DNA of 14,201 bases from Bacteroidales bacterium (GTDB lineage: Bacteria > Bacteroidota > Bacteroidia > Bacteroidales > UBA932): NCBI GenBank assembly GCA_004552615.1, contig SFNZ01000045.1:1-14201 (forward strand). The letters are read 5' to 3'. The notes beneath the pieces are model-generated. The model saw only the letters and a list, made by a program, of their open reading frames with translations. It was not told where the DNA came from and did not search any database. A program made the translations under genes and the position numbers. This document shows positions 1-6,952 of the stretch, piece by piece. Within the stretch, counting starts at the first letter, position 1; every line of letters begins with the position of its first letter.

Positions 1-828
1 TATCCTCATTCCCCGATGCTTCCCACAAGCACATTTCATTCAATGTACCAATGTGAAGACATGCCGGTTCCGGAGTCTATTGACGACAATATGACAGATT
101 CTCCTTATAAGAATCAGAACGGAAGGAACGCGTTGCCGGAATATCGGGACCCTGAACTTATAAAGTATATGATGAAGAATTATTTCGGGCTCGTGTCCGA
201 GATAGATTATTGGGTGGGAAAAGTTCTGGACACGCTGGAGGAAATCGGAGAAAGAGACAATACCATAGTCGTGTTCGTATCGGACCATGGCGAGATGCTG
301 GGAGCTCATGGTCTGAACGGTAAAGCTAATTTCTATGAAGAGGCTGCTCATGTTCCGATGATTGTATCCTATCCTGGAAAGATTCCTGCAGGAACAGTTG
401 TTGATGCTCCTGTCAACTCAATAGGAATATATGCAACAATTCTTGACTACCTCGGGATACAGGACGGGCAGACCCACAGGCCGGACGAACCGTCTTTGAG
501 AAGATTCATAGAGGACAAGAAGCTTGCTAGTTCTAAAGAGGTATTCGCTGTGTCTGAATGGCCTTCCGACAGCGTGCCTGGGATGATGATCCGTACCAGT
601 GAATGGAAATTGATGATAGGCAGGACCGAAACGGCAAAAAGCGTGGATGCCCTGTATGACATGGTAAATGACCCTTACGAGACCACCAATCTTCTGGCAG
701 GACCGGATGGTAAGAAATATATGAAAATGGCCCGGAATCTCCAGATGAAACTGGTGGAGAATCTTGAATACAGACACAGTCCATACGCAGAAAGTGTAAG
801 GAAGCGCATTCTTACCTGCGGGAAATAG
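1..828 (+). CDS. Sulfatase (S1 family), C-terminal part, 5' end outside the window
   Basis: This is the C-terminal ~275 codons of a type I sulfatase, a metal-dependent hydrolase of organic sulfate esters. The frame is open from base 1, so the formylglycine (C/S-x-P-x-R) active-site motif lies upstream and cannot be checked. Visible family marks are the metal-binding Asp-His pair in SDHGEMLGAHG (codons near 280-312), the following Lys in NGKANFYEEAAHVPMIV that contacts the sulfate in this family, and the C-terminal region ending DALYDMVNDPYETTNLL, typical of bacterial sulfatases. Gut Bacteroidales use such enzymes on mucin, glycosaminoglycan or small-molecule sulfates; the substrate cannot be read from this fragment. 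The gene converges on the symporter gene with only 6 bases between the stop codons. The ATG at 16 is internal, not a real start. Confidence 0.9.
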   Translation, partial: YPHSPMLPTSTFHSMYQCEDMPVPESIDDNMTDSPYKNQNGRNALPEYRDPELIKYMMKNYFGLVSEIDYWVGKVLDTLEEIGERDNTIVVFVSDHGEMLGAHGLNGKANFYEEAAHVPMIVSYPGKIPAGTVVDAPVNSIGIYATILDYLGIQDGQTHRPDEPSLRRFIEDKKLASSKEVFAVSEWPSDSVPGMMIRTSEWKLMIGRTETAKSVDALYDMVNDPYETTNLLAGPDGKKYMKMARNLQMKLVENLEYRHSPYAESVRKRILTCGK

Positions 829-834
829 CAGTCC

Positions 835-2202
835 CTACAGCAGCAGGCCGGAGAGGAAGATGATTCCGATGACGAGAGGGGCGATGTAGCGGACGAGGAA
901 ATAGACGGCTTTGAAGCAGCGGACATTGAAACGGAGGGTGCCGCCGTTCGTGAACTCGTCATAGACATCGGACTTCTTCATTTTCCAGCCGACAAACAGA
1001 GAGAAGAGCATGGCGCCGATTGCCATCAGGAAATTCGACGATATCCAGTCACAGAACTCGAACAGGCTGTTGCCGAAAATGCGGAATTCGTTCATCGGGC
1101 CGAATGACAGGGAACAGAGACATCCCAGTGTCCAGGTCCCGGCAAAGACGGTGAACGTGGCCACTCCCCTGCGCATCTTCTTCTCTTCGACCAAATATGC
1201 GACGCCCACTTCCATGAGCGACACACCGCTCGTAAGCGCGGAAACCAGGATTGTCACGAAGAACAATATCGAAATCACTCCGCTCACCACCGGAGCGGAC
1301 TCGGCCATCGTGGCGAATACGAAAGGCAGGCTCTCGAAGATCAGTCCGGGGCCTGCTCCCGGTTTCACACCTGCCGAGAACACCGCAGTCATCACGGCGA
1401 ATCCGGCCATAAGCGCGAACATAAGGTCGAATATCGCAGTCCCGAACCCGGACACGAGCAGATTCTCGTTCTTGCTCACATAAGAGGAATACACCAGAAT
1501 GGTCCCCACTCCAAGGGACAGGGAATAGAACGACTGCCCCATCGCGGCCAGAATCACCTCGGAATCAATCTTGGAGAAATCCGGTTTGATCATATATTCA
1601 ACGCCTTCCATGGCCCCCGGCAATGTCAGGGAATAAACGAGGATGATCAAAATCAGCACGAAAAGAATCGGAACGGACCAGTTGCTGAACTTCTCGATGC
1701 CGCTCTTGACTCCAGCCGTGAGAATGACCGCGCAGGTGCCGAGGAACGCAGTATGGCATACAATCGGCATCCACGGCTGGGATATGAACCCGGCAAACAT
1801 GGATGTAATCTCCTCTTTCGGAGTCGAATTGAAGCTGAAAGCCAATGACTTGACGAGATATTCAATGGACCATCCGCCGACCACGCTGTAATAAGACACG
1901 ATGATGAGCGGCGCCAGGATGGTGAGAATGGAAAGCCATTTCCACTTCGTCCCCGGGGCAAGTTTCTCCATCGCCCCGTATGTATTTGCATGCGAACGTC
2001 TCCCGATGATGGCTTCAGCCAGGAAAATCGGCATCGAAAGGAATATGGAGGCAATTATATATACGAATATGAAAGCCGCCCCGCCATGCTCTCCCGCCAG
2101 ATACGGGAATCTCCAGATATTTCCCAGGCCGATTGCCGACCCTGCCATTGCCATAATGATGGCCAACCGGCCTCCAAAATGTTCTCTTCTTGCCTCCGCC
2201 AT
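835..2202 (-). CDS. Sodium-dependent transporter, NSS (neurotransmitter:sodium symporter) family
   Basis: A 455-residue inner-membrane protein of the LeuT-fold NSS/SNF family, which couples Na+ influx to uptake of amino acids or related amines. The N-terminus carries the family signature in TM1, GSAIGLGNIWRFPY at residues 21-34, whose unwound part binds substrate and sodium. About eleven hydrophobic segments follow and the protein ends soon after the last one. Its length fits the short bacterial 11-TM members (Tyt1/MhsT-like) rather than 12-TM LeuT. The start at 2202 is good because MAEARREHFGGRLAII leads straight into TM1. It lies downstream of the AspT-like gene on the same strand, but the 171-base gap holds its own promoter and a hairpin, so it is probably transcribed separately. 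Substrate unknown. Confidence 0.93.
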   Translation of the reverse strand: MAEARREHFGGRLAIIMAMAGSAIGLGNIWRFPYLAGEHGGAAFIFVYIIASIFLSMPIFLAEAIIGRRSHANTYGAMEKLAPGTKWKWLSILTILAPLIIVSYYSVVGGWSIEYLVKSLAFSFNSTPKEEITSMFAGFISQPWMPIVCHTAFLGTCAVILTAGVKSGIEKFSNWSVPILFVLILIILVYSLTLPGAMEGVEYMIKPDFSKIDSEVILAAMGQSFYSLSLGVGTILVYSSYVSKNENLLVSGFGTAIFDLMFALMAGFAVMTAVFSAGVKPGAGPGLIFESLPFVFATMAESAPVVSGVISILFFVTILVSALTSGVSLMEVGVAYLVEEKKMRRGVATFTVFAGTWTLGCLCSLSFGPMNEFRIFGNSLFEFCDWISSNFLMAIGAMLFSLFVGWKMKKSDVYDEFTNGGTLRFNVRCFKAVYFLVRYIAPLVIGIIFLSGLLL

Positions 2203-2264
2203 TTTGTTAAGGTTTTTGTTTGTTCGCCTTATAGTTCTTAAATAAATGAACTTGTTTCAAATTT

Positions 2265-2283
2265 TGCTTACAATCTGTAAGCA
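2265..2283. promoter_or_regulatory. Perfect 19-bp inverted repeat in the leader of the NSS transporter gene
   Basis: TGCTTACA-ATC-TGTAAGCA: two 8-base arms around a 3-base centre. It lies 63 bases upstream of the symporter start codon and inside the leader predicted from the promoter at 2348-2378. It could be a dimeric-repressor operator or an RNA hairpin. No T-tract follows on either strand, so a terminator is less likely. Confidence 0.4.
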
Positions 2284-2347
2284 TATTCCAGCCAAAGGCT
2301 TCAAAGATATTATTTAACTATATATCCATTAAGCCTTTAGGCGAATG

Positions 2348-2378
2348 CAAATTTAATAAATCAAAGTAAAAAATCAAA
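2348..2378 (-). promoter_or_regulatory. Bacteroidetes-type promoter for the NSS transporter
   Basis: On the minus strand TTTG (2378-2375) is followed after 19 bases by TAAATTTG (2355-2348), an exact match to the Bacteroides -33/-7 consensus TTTG...TAnnTTTG. The -33 box overlaps the stop codon of the upstream AspT-like gene. Transcription would begin near 2342 and give a ~140-base leader containing the palindrome at 2265-2283. A second -7-like TATCTTTG sits at 2309-2302 but lacks a -33 partner. Confidence 0.5.
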
Positions 2379-4068
2379 GCAGCATTATTATCTGGGCTGA
2401 AATGACCCTGAGAAACATGCAGACCGGATAGACGGTGGCATAGGCCACGGAAGGCTGGTCATCCTCCACGGTGCCCAGCGCATAGTCGAGTGCTATCGGA
2501 TTGGCCATAGCTCCGCAAAGAAGTCCGACATTGGACGCATATTCGGTGGAACAGAAACGCGATGCCACATAGCCGATTACCAGGACCGGGACCATAGCCA
2601 TGAGAAGGCTCGCACCAATCCACAACAGACCCTCAGGACGGAAAACCGTAGCGAAGAACCCCGGACCTGCACTCAGGCCGAGACCGGCGAGATAGACCGT
2701 TATTCCGAGTTGCCTCAGCATCAGGCTCGCGCTATGCGTGGTATAGGTCGCAACATGGATACGCGGACCGAACGCACCCATGAGGATGCCGACGATTATC
2801 GGGCCTCCGGCAATACCGAGCTTAATCGGGACGCTCATTCCCGGTATCATTACAGGCACGCTTCCGACAAGGAGGCCGAAAATGATTCCGAGAAAGAGAG
2901 AGAACAGATTCGGAGTCCTGAGTTCCTTCTCCTGATTGCCGAGCACCTCTGCGACATTGTCAATGGCTCTCTCCTGCCCGACGATGGTGAGTTTGTCACC
3001 CATCTGCAGGTGCAGGCCGCTGGACGGAAGAATGTCAATGCCCGCCCTGTTAACACGTGTGATATTGATACCGAATGCGTTGCGGAGATGAAGATCTCCG
3101 AGTTTTGCGCCGTTCATGGAAGGCTTGGTAACGAGCACGTGATGGGATACCAGCACTCCGTCTATGGAATTCCAGTCGATATTCTTGCTGTTCCAGTCCT
3201 TGTCCACCTTTTCTCCGAAAATCATTTCCACGGAACGGACGTCACGCTCCTTTGAAAGCACGAGGACATGTTCCCCTTTCTCGAGGACAGTGTCTCCAGT
3301 CGGAATTATCACCTTCCCCTGCCTGCCGTCCGACTCGTCCGAGGCGCCGTTGAACTTCCAGACTCTCGAGACCACGAGATGTATTGAGACAGCCTCCATT
3401 ATCTCCTTGATGGTCCTGCCGTATACTGACGGGTTGCTCACCCTGAGTTCGGTCACGAAAGCCTGCATATTGTGGTCCTCGGACTTGCTCCGGTCTTTTT
3501 TCAGGAAAAGGACCTTCAGTATTATCACGCACAGAATCACGCCGATGACTCCGAAAGGATAGCCTACAGCACAAGCGACAGCCATCTCATTGGATTCCGC
3601 TACTGCCGAAGGGTCTGCCTGCAGCAAGGACTGCTGCGCCGCACCGAGCATCGGGGTATTGGTGACGGCTCCGGAGAAGAGGCCCATCGACACCGGCAAT
3701 GTCATATCGGTAAACCAATTGAAACACAGCATCATAAGTGTACCGAGAGCCAGTACGCCGAAAGCGAGGATATTCATCGATATGCCGCCCTTTTTCAATG
3801 AAGGGAAGAAGCTAGGTCCGACCTGGAGGCCGAGCGAATACACGAAAAGCACGAGGCCGAAATTCTGGGCAAGGAGAAGCATCTGCGGGTCTATCGACAA
3901 GCCGAGATGTCCGGCGAGGATACCGGCGAAGAAGACGAATGTCACGCCAAGGGACACTCCGCGTATTTTGATCTTGTTGCAGGCCAAGCCTGCCGCGCAG
4001 ATGAGGGACAGGACCAGAATAGCCTGGACAAATGTATGTTCAAAAAACAAATCGTACAGCCAATTCAT
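2374..4068 (-). CDS. AspT/YidE-YbjL duplication family transporter with two TrkA-C domains
   Basis: A 564-residue inner-membrane protein. Residues ~10-190 and ~385-564 are two homologous multi-TM halves of the AspT 'Asp-Al exchanger' domain. The hallmark motif reads GAVTNTP in the first half (residues 133-139) and GAMANPI in the second (519-525). Between them lie two soluble TrkA-C/RCK-C-like domains (about 205-288 and 303-378), which bind small regulatory ligands in other transporters. Full-length YidE-type proteins are about 550-565 residues, so this one is complete. Characterised AspT proteins exchange amino acids or dicarboxylates such as aspartate/alanine, but most Bacteroidetes members have no known substrate. 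It is divergently oriented from the steroid operon, with an 89-base shared intergenic region. Confidence 0.9.
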   Translation of the reverse strand: MNWLYDLFFEHTFVQAILVLSLICAAGLACNKIKIRGVSLGVTFVFFAGILAGHLGLSIDPQMLLLAQNFGLVLFVYSLGLQVGPSFFPSLKKGGISMNILAFGVLALGTLMMLCFNWFTDMTLPVSMGLFSGAVTNTPMLGAAQQSLLQADPSAVAESNEMAVACAVGYPFGVIGVILCVIILKVLFLKKDRSKSEDHNMQAFVTELRVSNPSVYGRTIKEIMEAVSIHLVVSRVWKFNGASDESDGRQGKVIIPTGDTVLEKGEHVLVLSKERDVRSVEMIFGEKVDKDWNSKNIDWNSIDGVLVSHHVLVTKPSMNGAKLGDLHLRNAFGINITRVNRAGIDILPSSGLHLQMGDKLTIVGQERAIDNVAEVLGNQEKELRTPNLFSLFLGIIFGLLVGSVPVMIPGMSVPIKLGIAGGPIIVGILMGAFGPRIHVATYTTHSASLMLRQLGITVYLAGLGLSAGPGFFATVFRPEGLLWIGASLLMAMVPVLVIGYVASRFCSTEYASNVGLLCGAMANPIALDYALGTVEDDQPSVAYATVYPVCMFLRVISAQIIMLL

Positions 4069-4090
4069 ACCGAAATTTTAAATAAGACGG

Positions 4091-4098
4091 CAAACATA
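4091..4098 (-). promoter_or_regulatory. -7 promoter element for the AspT-family gene
   Basis: The minus strand reads TATGTTTG, matching TAnnTTTG, about 23 bases upstream of the ATG at 4068. No convincing TTG lies at the -33 distance, so this is a partial match only. It sits in the 89-base divergent region shared with the operon beginning at 4158. Confidence 0.4.
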
Positions 4099-4157
4099 GT
4101 CAATATTTCCGACTTATGTGCATAATTTATGGAGTTTTCGTAACTTAGCAGTTTGTT

Positions 4158-4919
4158 ATGAACGGATTTGATATTTTCCTTTTAGTGATGGCAGTGACCG
4201 CACTGCCTGTTTTCATAGCCCTCTTCTTCATTGACGCGGGCTATGGCAAATTTTACAATCCCAAATGGGGCCCTGCCGTGGGCAACAGGCTCGGATGGGT
4301 CCTTATGGAGTCCCCGGTATTCTTCGCGATGCTGGCCCTCTGGTGGTTCTCCGACATGAGGGGTGATGTGGCGAGAATCGTGTTCTTCCTGCTGTTCGAA
4401 CTGCATTATTTCCAGAGATCGTTCGTGTTCCCGATGCTCATACGCGGCAAAGGAAAAATGCCGCTCTCAATCATCTTGATGGCTGTCATCTTCAATCTGC
4501 TGAACGCCGCGATGCAGGGAGGATGGATATTCTATGTATCTGAGCCGGAACATTATACGGCCGGATGGCTGGAAAGTCCGCAGTTCATTGCCGGAACTCT
4601 CATATTTTTCGCGGGAATGTTCATCAACATCCAGTCCGACTCCATCATCAGGAATCTCCGCAAGCCGGGCGACACGAAGCATTATTTGCCGAAGAAAGGC
4701 CTTTACAGATATGTCACGAGTGCCAACTATCTCGGAGAGTTCGTCGAATGGTGCGGATTCGCTGTATTGACCTGGTCATGGTCCGGAGCCCTGTTCGCAG
4801 TATGGACATTCGCCAATCTTGCGCCGCGTGCGGCAAGAATCTACGAAAGATACAAGACTGAATTTGCCGGGGAACTGGACACGAAGAAGGTAAAGCGCAT
4901 GATCCCGTTCATATGGTAA
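4158..4919 (+). CDS. Steroid 5-alpha-reductase (3-oxo-5-alpha-steroid 4-dehydrogenase) family protein
   Basis: A 253-residue polytopic membrane protein of the SRD5A family, which uses NADPH to reduce the delta4 double bond of 3-oxo-delta4 steroids to the 5-alpha (allo) product. It aligns by eye with human SRD5A2 along its whole length. E51 in VLMESP corresponds to catalytic E57 and Y84 in HYFQRSFV to Y91. INIQSDSIIRNLRKPGD (156-172) gives the N160/D164/R171 equivalents N157, D161 and R168. SANYLGEFVEW (188-198) gives N190 and E194. The family C-terminus PFIW is present. It is the first gene of a four-gene operon; 27 bases separate its stop from the next ATG. The closest known setting is the 5AR-5BR-3-beta-HSDH clusters of gut Bacteroidales acting on 3-oxo-delta4-lithocholate. 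Steroid hormones or sterols are alternative substrates. Confidence 0.88.
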   Translation: MNGFDIFLLVMAVTALPVFIALFFIDAGYGKFYNPKWGPAVGNRLGWVLMESPVFFAMLALWWFSDMRGDVARIVFFLLFELHYFQRSFVFPMLIRGKGKMPLSIILMAVIFNLLNAAMQGGWIFYVSEPEHYTAGWLESPQFIAGTLIFFAGMFINIQSDSIIRNLRKPGDTKHYLPKKGLYRYVTSANYLGEFVEWCGFAVLTWSWSGALFAVWTFANLAPRAARIYERYKTEFAGELDTKKVKRMIPFIW

Positions 4920-4946
4920 TTGGAAATTGAAGATATAAGGAATATT

Positions 4947-6182
4947 ATGGAAAATGAATCCAGGATTTTCACGCCGGTGCAGATAGGCCCGGTGACATTG
5001 CGCAACAGAGTTATCCGCTCCGCCGCATTTGAGAACATGGCTTACAACAACAGTCCTTCACAGGACCTCTACGACTACCATGTGGCCGTGGCGAGAGGAG
5101 GTGTCGGCATGACCACCCTTGCATACGCCGCCGTGGCGCAGTCAGGCCTGTCTTTCAACGGACAACTCTGGATGCGGAAGGAGATTGTGCCGGGGCTGAA
5201 AAAAATCACTGACGCAATCCATGCCGAAGGAGCCAAGGCTTCCATCCAGCTCGGGCATTGCGGCAACATGACCCACCGCGCGACTTGCGGATGCATGCCC
5301 GTGGGAGCGAGCGGAGGCTTCAACATGTATTCCCCTACATTCGTGAGAAAGCTCAAGGTCAATGAGATATACGATCTCGTGAAAGACTTCGGCAATGCCG
5401 TCAATCTTGCCCGTGAAGCCGGATTCGACTGCGTCGAGATACATGCCGGACACGGATATCTCATAAGCCAGTTCCTGTCCCCTTATACAAACCACCGCCA
5501 CGACGAATTCGGAGGCTCTCTCGACAACAGGATGAGATTCATGCGCCTCGTGATAAATGAGGTGATGAAGGCCGCAGGTGACGACATGGGAGTTATCGTG
5601 AAAATGAATATGCATGACGGATTCAAGAGCGGAATGCAGAGACCTGAATGCCTCGAGGTGGCTAAAGAGCTCGAACGCCTCGGAGTCCATGCCATAGTGC
5701 TTTCGGCAGGATTCGTCAGCAAGGCGCCGATGGAGGTGATGCGCGGTGCAATGCCTCTGAAGACTCTCGCCTACTACATGGACATGAAGAAGTTCTGGTG
5801 GCTGAAGGCGGCCCTCCATACCATCGGACGTTTGCTGATACCTACGGTGCCTTATTCCGAAGGATATTTCCTCGAAGACGCAAAGCAGTTCCGCGCAGCC
5901 GTGAAACTTCCTCTCATTTATGTGGGAGGTCTGGTCTCCAAGGCCAAGATGGAGGAGGTGCTCGATGCCGGGTTCCAGGGGCTCCAGGTAGCCAGGGCAC
6001 TCGTGCACGACACTGATTTCGTGAACAAGCTCCGTTCGGGAGAGGTCACCTGCAGCGGTTGCAGGCACTCGAACTATTGCATCGGGCGCATGTACACCCT
6101 GGAGATGCGCTGCCACCACTGCGTGGAGAACATGCCGAAGTCATTGAAAAAGGAAATCGAAAAGGCGGAGGCGGAACTATGA
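4947..6182 (+). CDS. Old Yellow Enzyme-type NADH:flavin oxidoreductase (candidate 3-oxo-delta4-steroid ene-reductase)
   Basis: A 411-residue cytoplasmic FMN TIM-barrel ene-reductase of the OYE / 2,4-dienoyl-CoA-reductase / BaiCD group. Marks are TLRNRVIRSAAFENMA near the N-terminus, the conserved barrel stretch HAGHGYLISQFLSPYTNHR followed by DEFGGSLDNRMRF, and the phosphate-binding YVGGLVSK and QVARALVHD strands. The C-terminus carries five cysteines (C369, C372, C378, C389, C392; C-x2-C-x5-C-x10-C-x2-C) where relatives bind a 4Fe-4S cluster. The C-terminal FAD/NAD domain of full BaiCD (~640 residues) is absent. I chose the ATG at 4947 over the in-frame TTG at 4920, which abuts the previous stop; family homology begins at SRIFTPVQIG. 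Its place between a 5-alpha-reductase and two SDRs suggests a delta4 (5-beta) or other steroid ene-reductase. The stop overlaps the next start (ATGA). Confidence 0.88.
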   Translation: MENESRIFTPVQIGPVTLRNRVIRSAAFENMAYNNSPSQDLYDYHVAVARGGVGMTTLAYAAVAQSGLSFNGQLWMRKEIVPGLKKITDAIHAEGAKASIQLGHCGNMTHRATCGCMPVGASGGFNMYSPTFVRKLKVNEIYDLVKDFGNAVNLAREAGFDCVEIHAGHGYLISQFLSPYTNHRHDEFGGSLDNRMRFMRLVINEVMKAAGDDMGVIVKMNMHDGFKSGMQRPECLEVAKELERLGVHAIVLSAGFVSKAPMEVMRGAMPLKTLAYYMDMKKFWWLKAALHTIGRLLIPTVPYSEGYFLEDAKQFRAAVKLPLIYVGGLVSKAKMEEVLDAGFQGLQVARALVHDTDFVNKLRSGEVTCSGCRHSNYCIGRMYTLEMRCHHCVENMPKSLKKEIEKAEAEL

Positions 6183-6952
6183 TCGCACTTGTGACAGGAG
6201 GAAGCTCGGGAATCGGGCTCGAATTTTCAAGGCAGCTTGCAGCCAAGGGATATGACCTTATAATTGTCAGCAATAGGCAGGACCAGCTCAATGATGTATG
6301 CGGGCCTCTCGCGAAAGAGTTCGGGGTGAAGGTAATACCTCATTTCCAGAATCTTGCAGAGACGGATGCGGCTGAAAAGCTGGTGGAATGGTGCTCCTCG
6401 GAAGGCATTCTTCCGGACATCCTCGTGAACAATGCCGGAATGTTCTTCTTCAAGGAACTCACACCGGAACTTATGGGCAAAGCCGAAGTGATGCTCGGGC
6501 TTCACGTTACCACTCCGACGAAGCTTTGTATCCTATTCGGAGACCTGATGAAGAAACGCGGAAGCGGGCGGATTCTTTTAGTTGCATCAATGGCTGCAAG
6601 GATTCCGGCACCGGGTATCACTGTGTATTCCGCCACCAAGGCCTATCTCCGCAGCTTCGGAGAATCATTATCTTATGAACTCAGGCCATACGGGGTCAGC
6701 GTCACGACATTGTGTCCTGCAGCCATAGCGACTCCTCTTTACGGACTCCGCAAGGACCTGCTGAAATTCGGTGTCAGCATCAGGGTGATACATACTCCAC
6801 AATGGCTCGTCAGGCGTGCCATAAAAGGCATGCTGAGGGGACGCAGGGTGATGAAGCCTTCTTTCATGAACGTATATCTCCCTCCGCTCATCGCAATGTT
6901 GCCGGCTCCGCTCGAGCAGAAAATCTGGAACAAGTTCAGAAGCAGGATATGA
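6179..6952 (+). CDS. Short-chain dehydrogenase/reductase, HSD17B/DltE-like (candidate hydroxysteroid dehydrogenase)
   Basis: A 257-residue classical SDR with an NAD(P)-binding Rossmann fold. It has TGGSSGIG (residues 6-13), NNAG (84-87), catalytic Ser137 (LLVASMAAR) and the Y150-x3-K154 pair (VYSATKAY). The tetrad Asn position appears to be His109 (LHVTTP). The C-terminal stretch RRAIKGMLRGRRVMKPSF followed by YLPPLIAMLP resembles the HSD17B/DltE subgroup, whose members often act on hydroxysteroids or lipids. An upstream in-frame ATG at 6059 lies inside the previous gene and is rejected. The ATG at 6179 forms an ATGA overlap with the previous stop, and another ATGA joins the next gene, implying translational coupling. 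In this operon it could be the 3-beta- (or 3-alpha-) HSDH that interconverts 3-oxo and 3-hydroxy steroids; regiochemistry cannot be read from sequence. Confidence 0.87.
   Translation: MIALVTGGSSGIGLEFSRQLAAKGYDLIIVSNRQDQLNDVCGPLAKEFGVKVIPHFQNLAETDAAEKLVEWCSSEGILPDILVNNAGMFFFKELTPELMGKAEVMLGLHVTTPTKLCILFGDLMKKRGSGRILLVASMAARIPAPGITVYSATKAYLRSFGESLSYELRPYGVSVTTLCPAAIATPLYGLRKDLLKFGVSIRVIHTPQWLVRRAIKGMLRGRRVMKPSFMNVYLPPLIAMLPAPLEQKIWNKFRSRI

Noticed and set aside
1010..2245. Long plus-strand open frames opposite the NSS transporter
   Set aside because: Shadows of a well-supported membrane-protein gene on the minus strand; their translations have no family character.
4141..4148. TAACTTAG as the -7 element of the steroid operon
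   Set aside because: One mismatch to TAnnTTTG, no -33 partner, and it would leave an almost leaderless transcript. I could not settle on a promoter for this operon.
4920..4946. TTG start directly abutting the 5-alpha-reductase stop
   Set aside because: The ATG at 4947 is nine codons later, closer to the conserved N-terminus, and a far more usual start.
5142..6119. 325-codon minus-strand open frame opposite the OYE gene
   Set aside because: Antisense shadow of a conserved flavoenzyme; His/Glu-rich composition is what the sense codons force.
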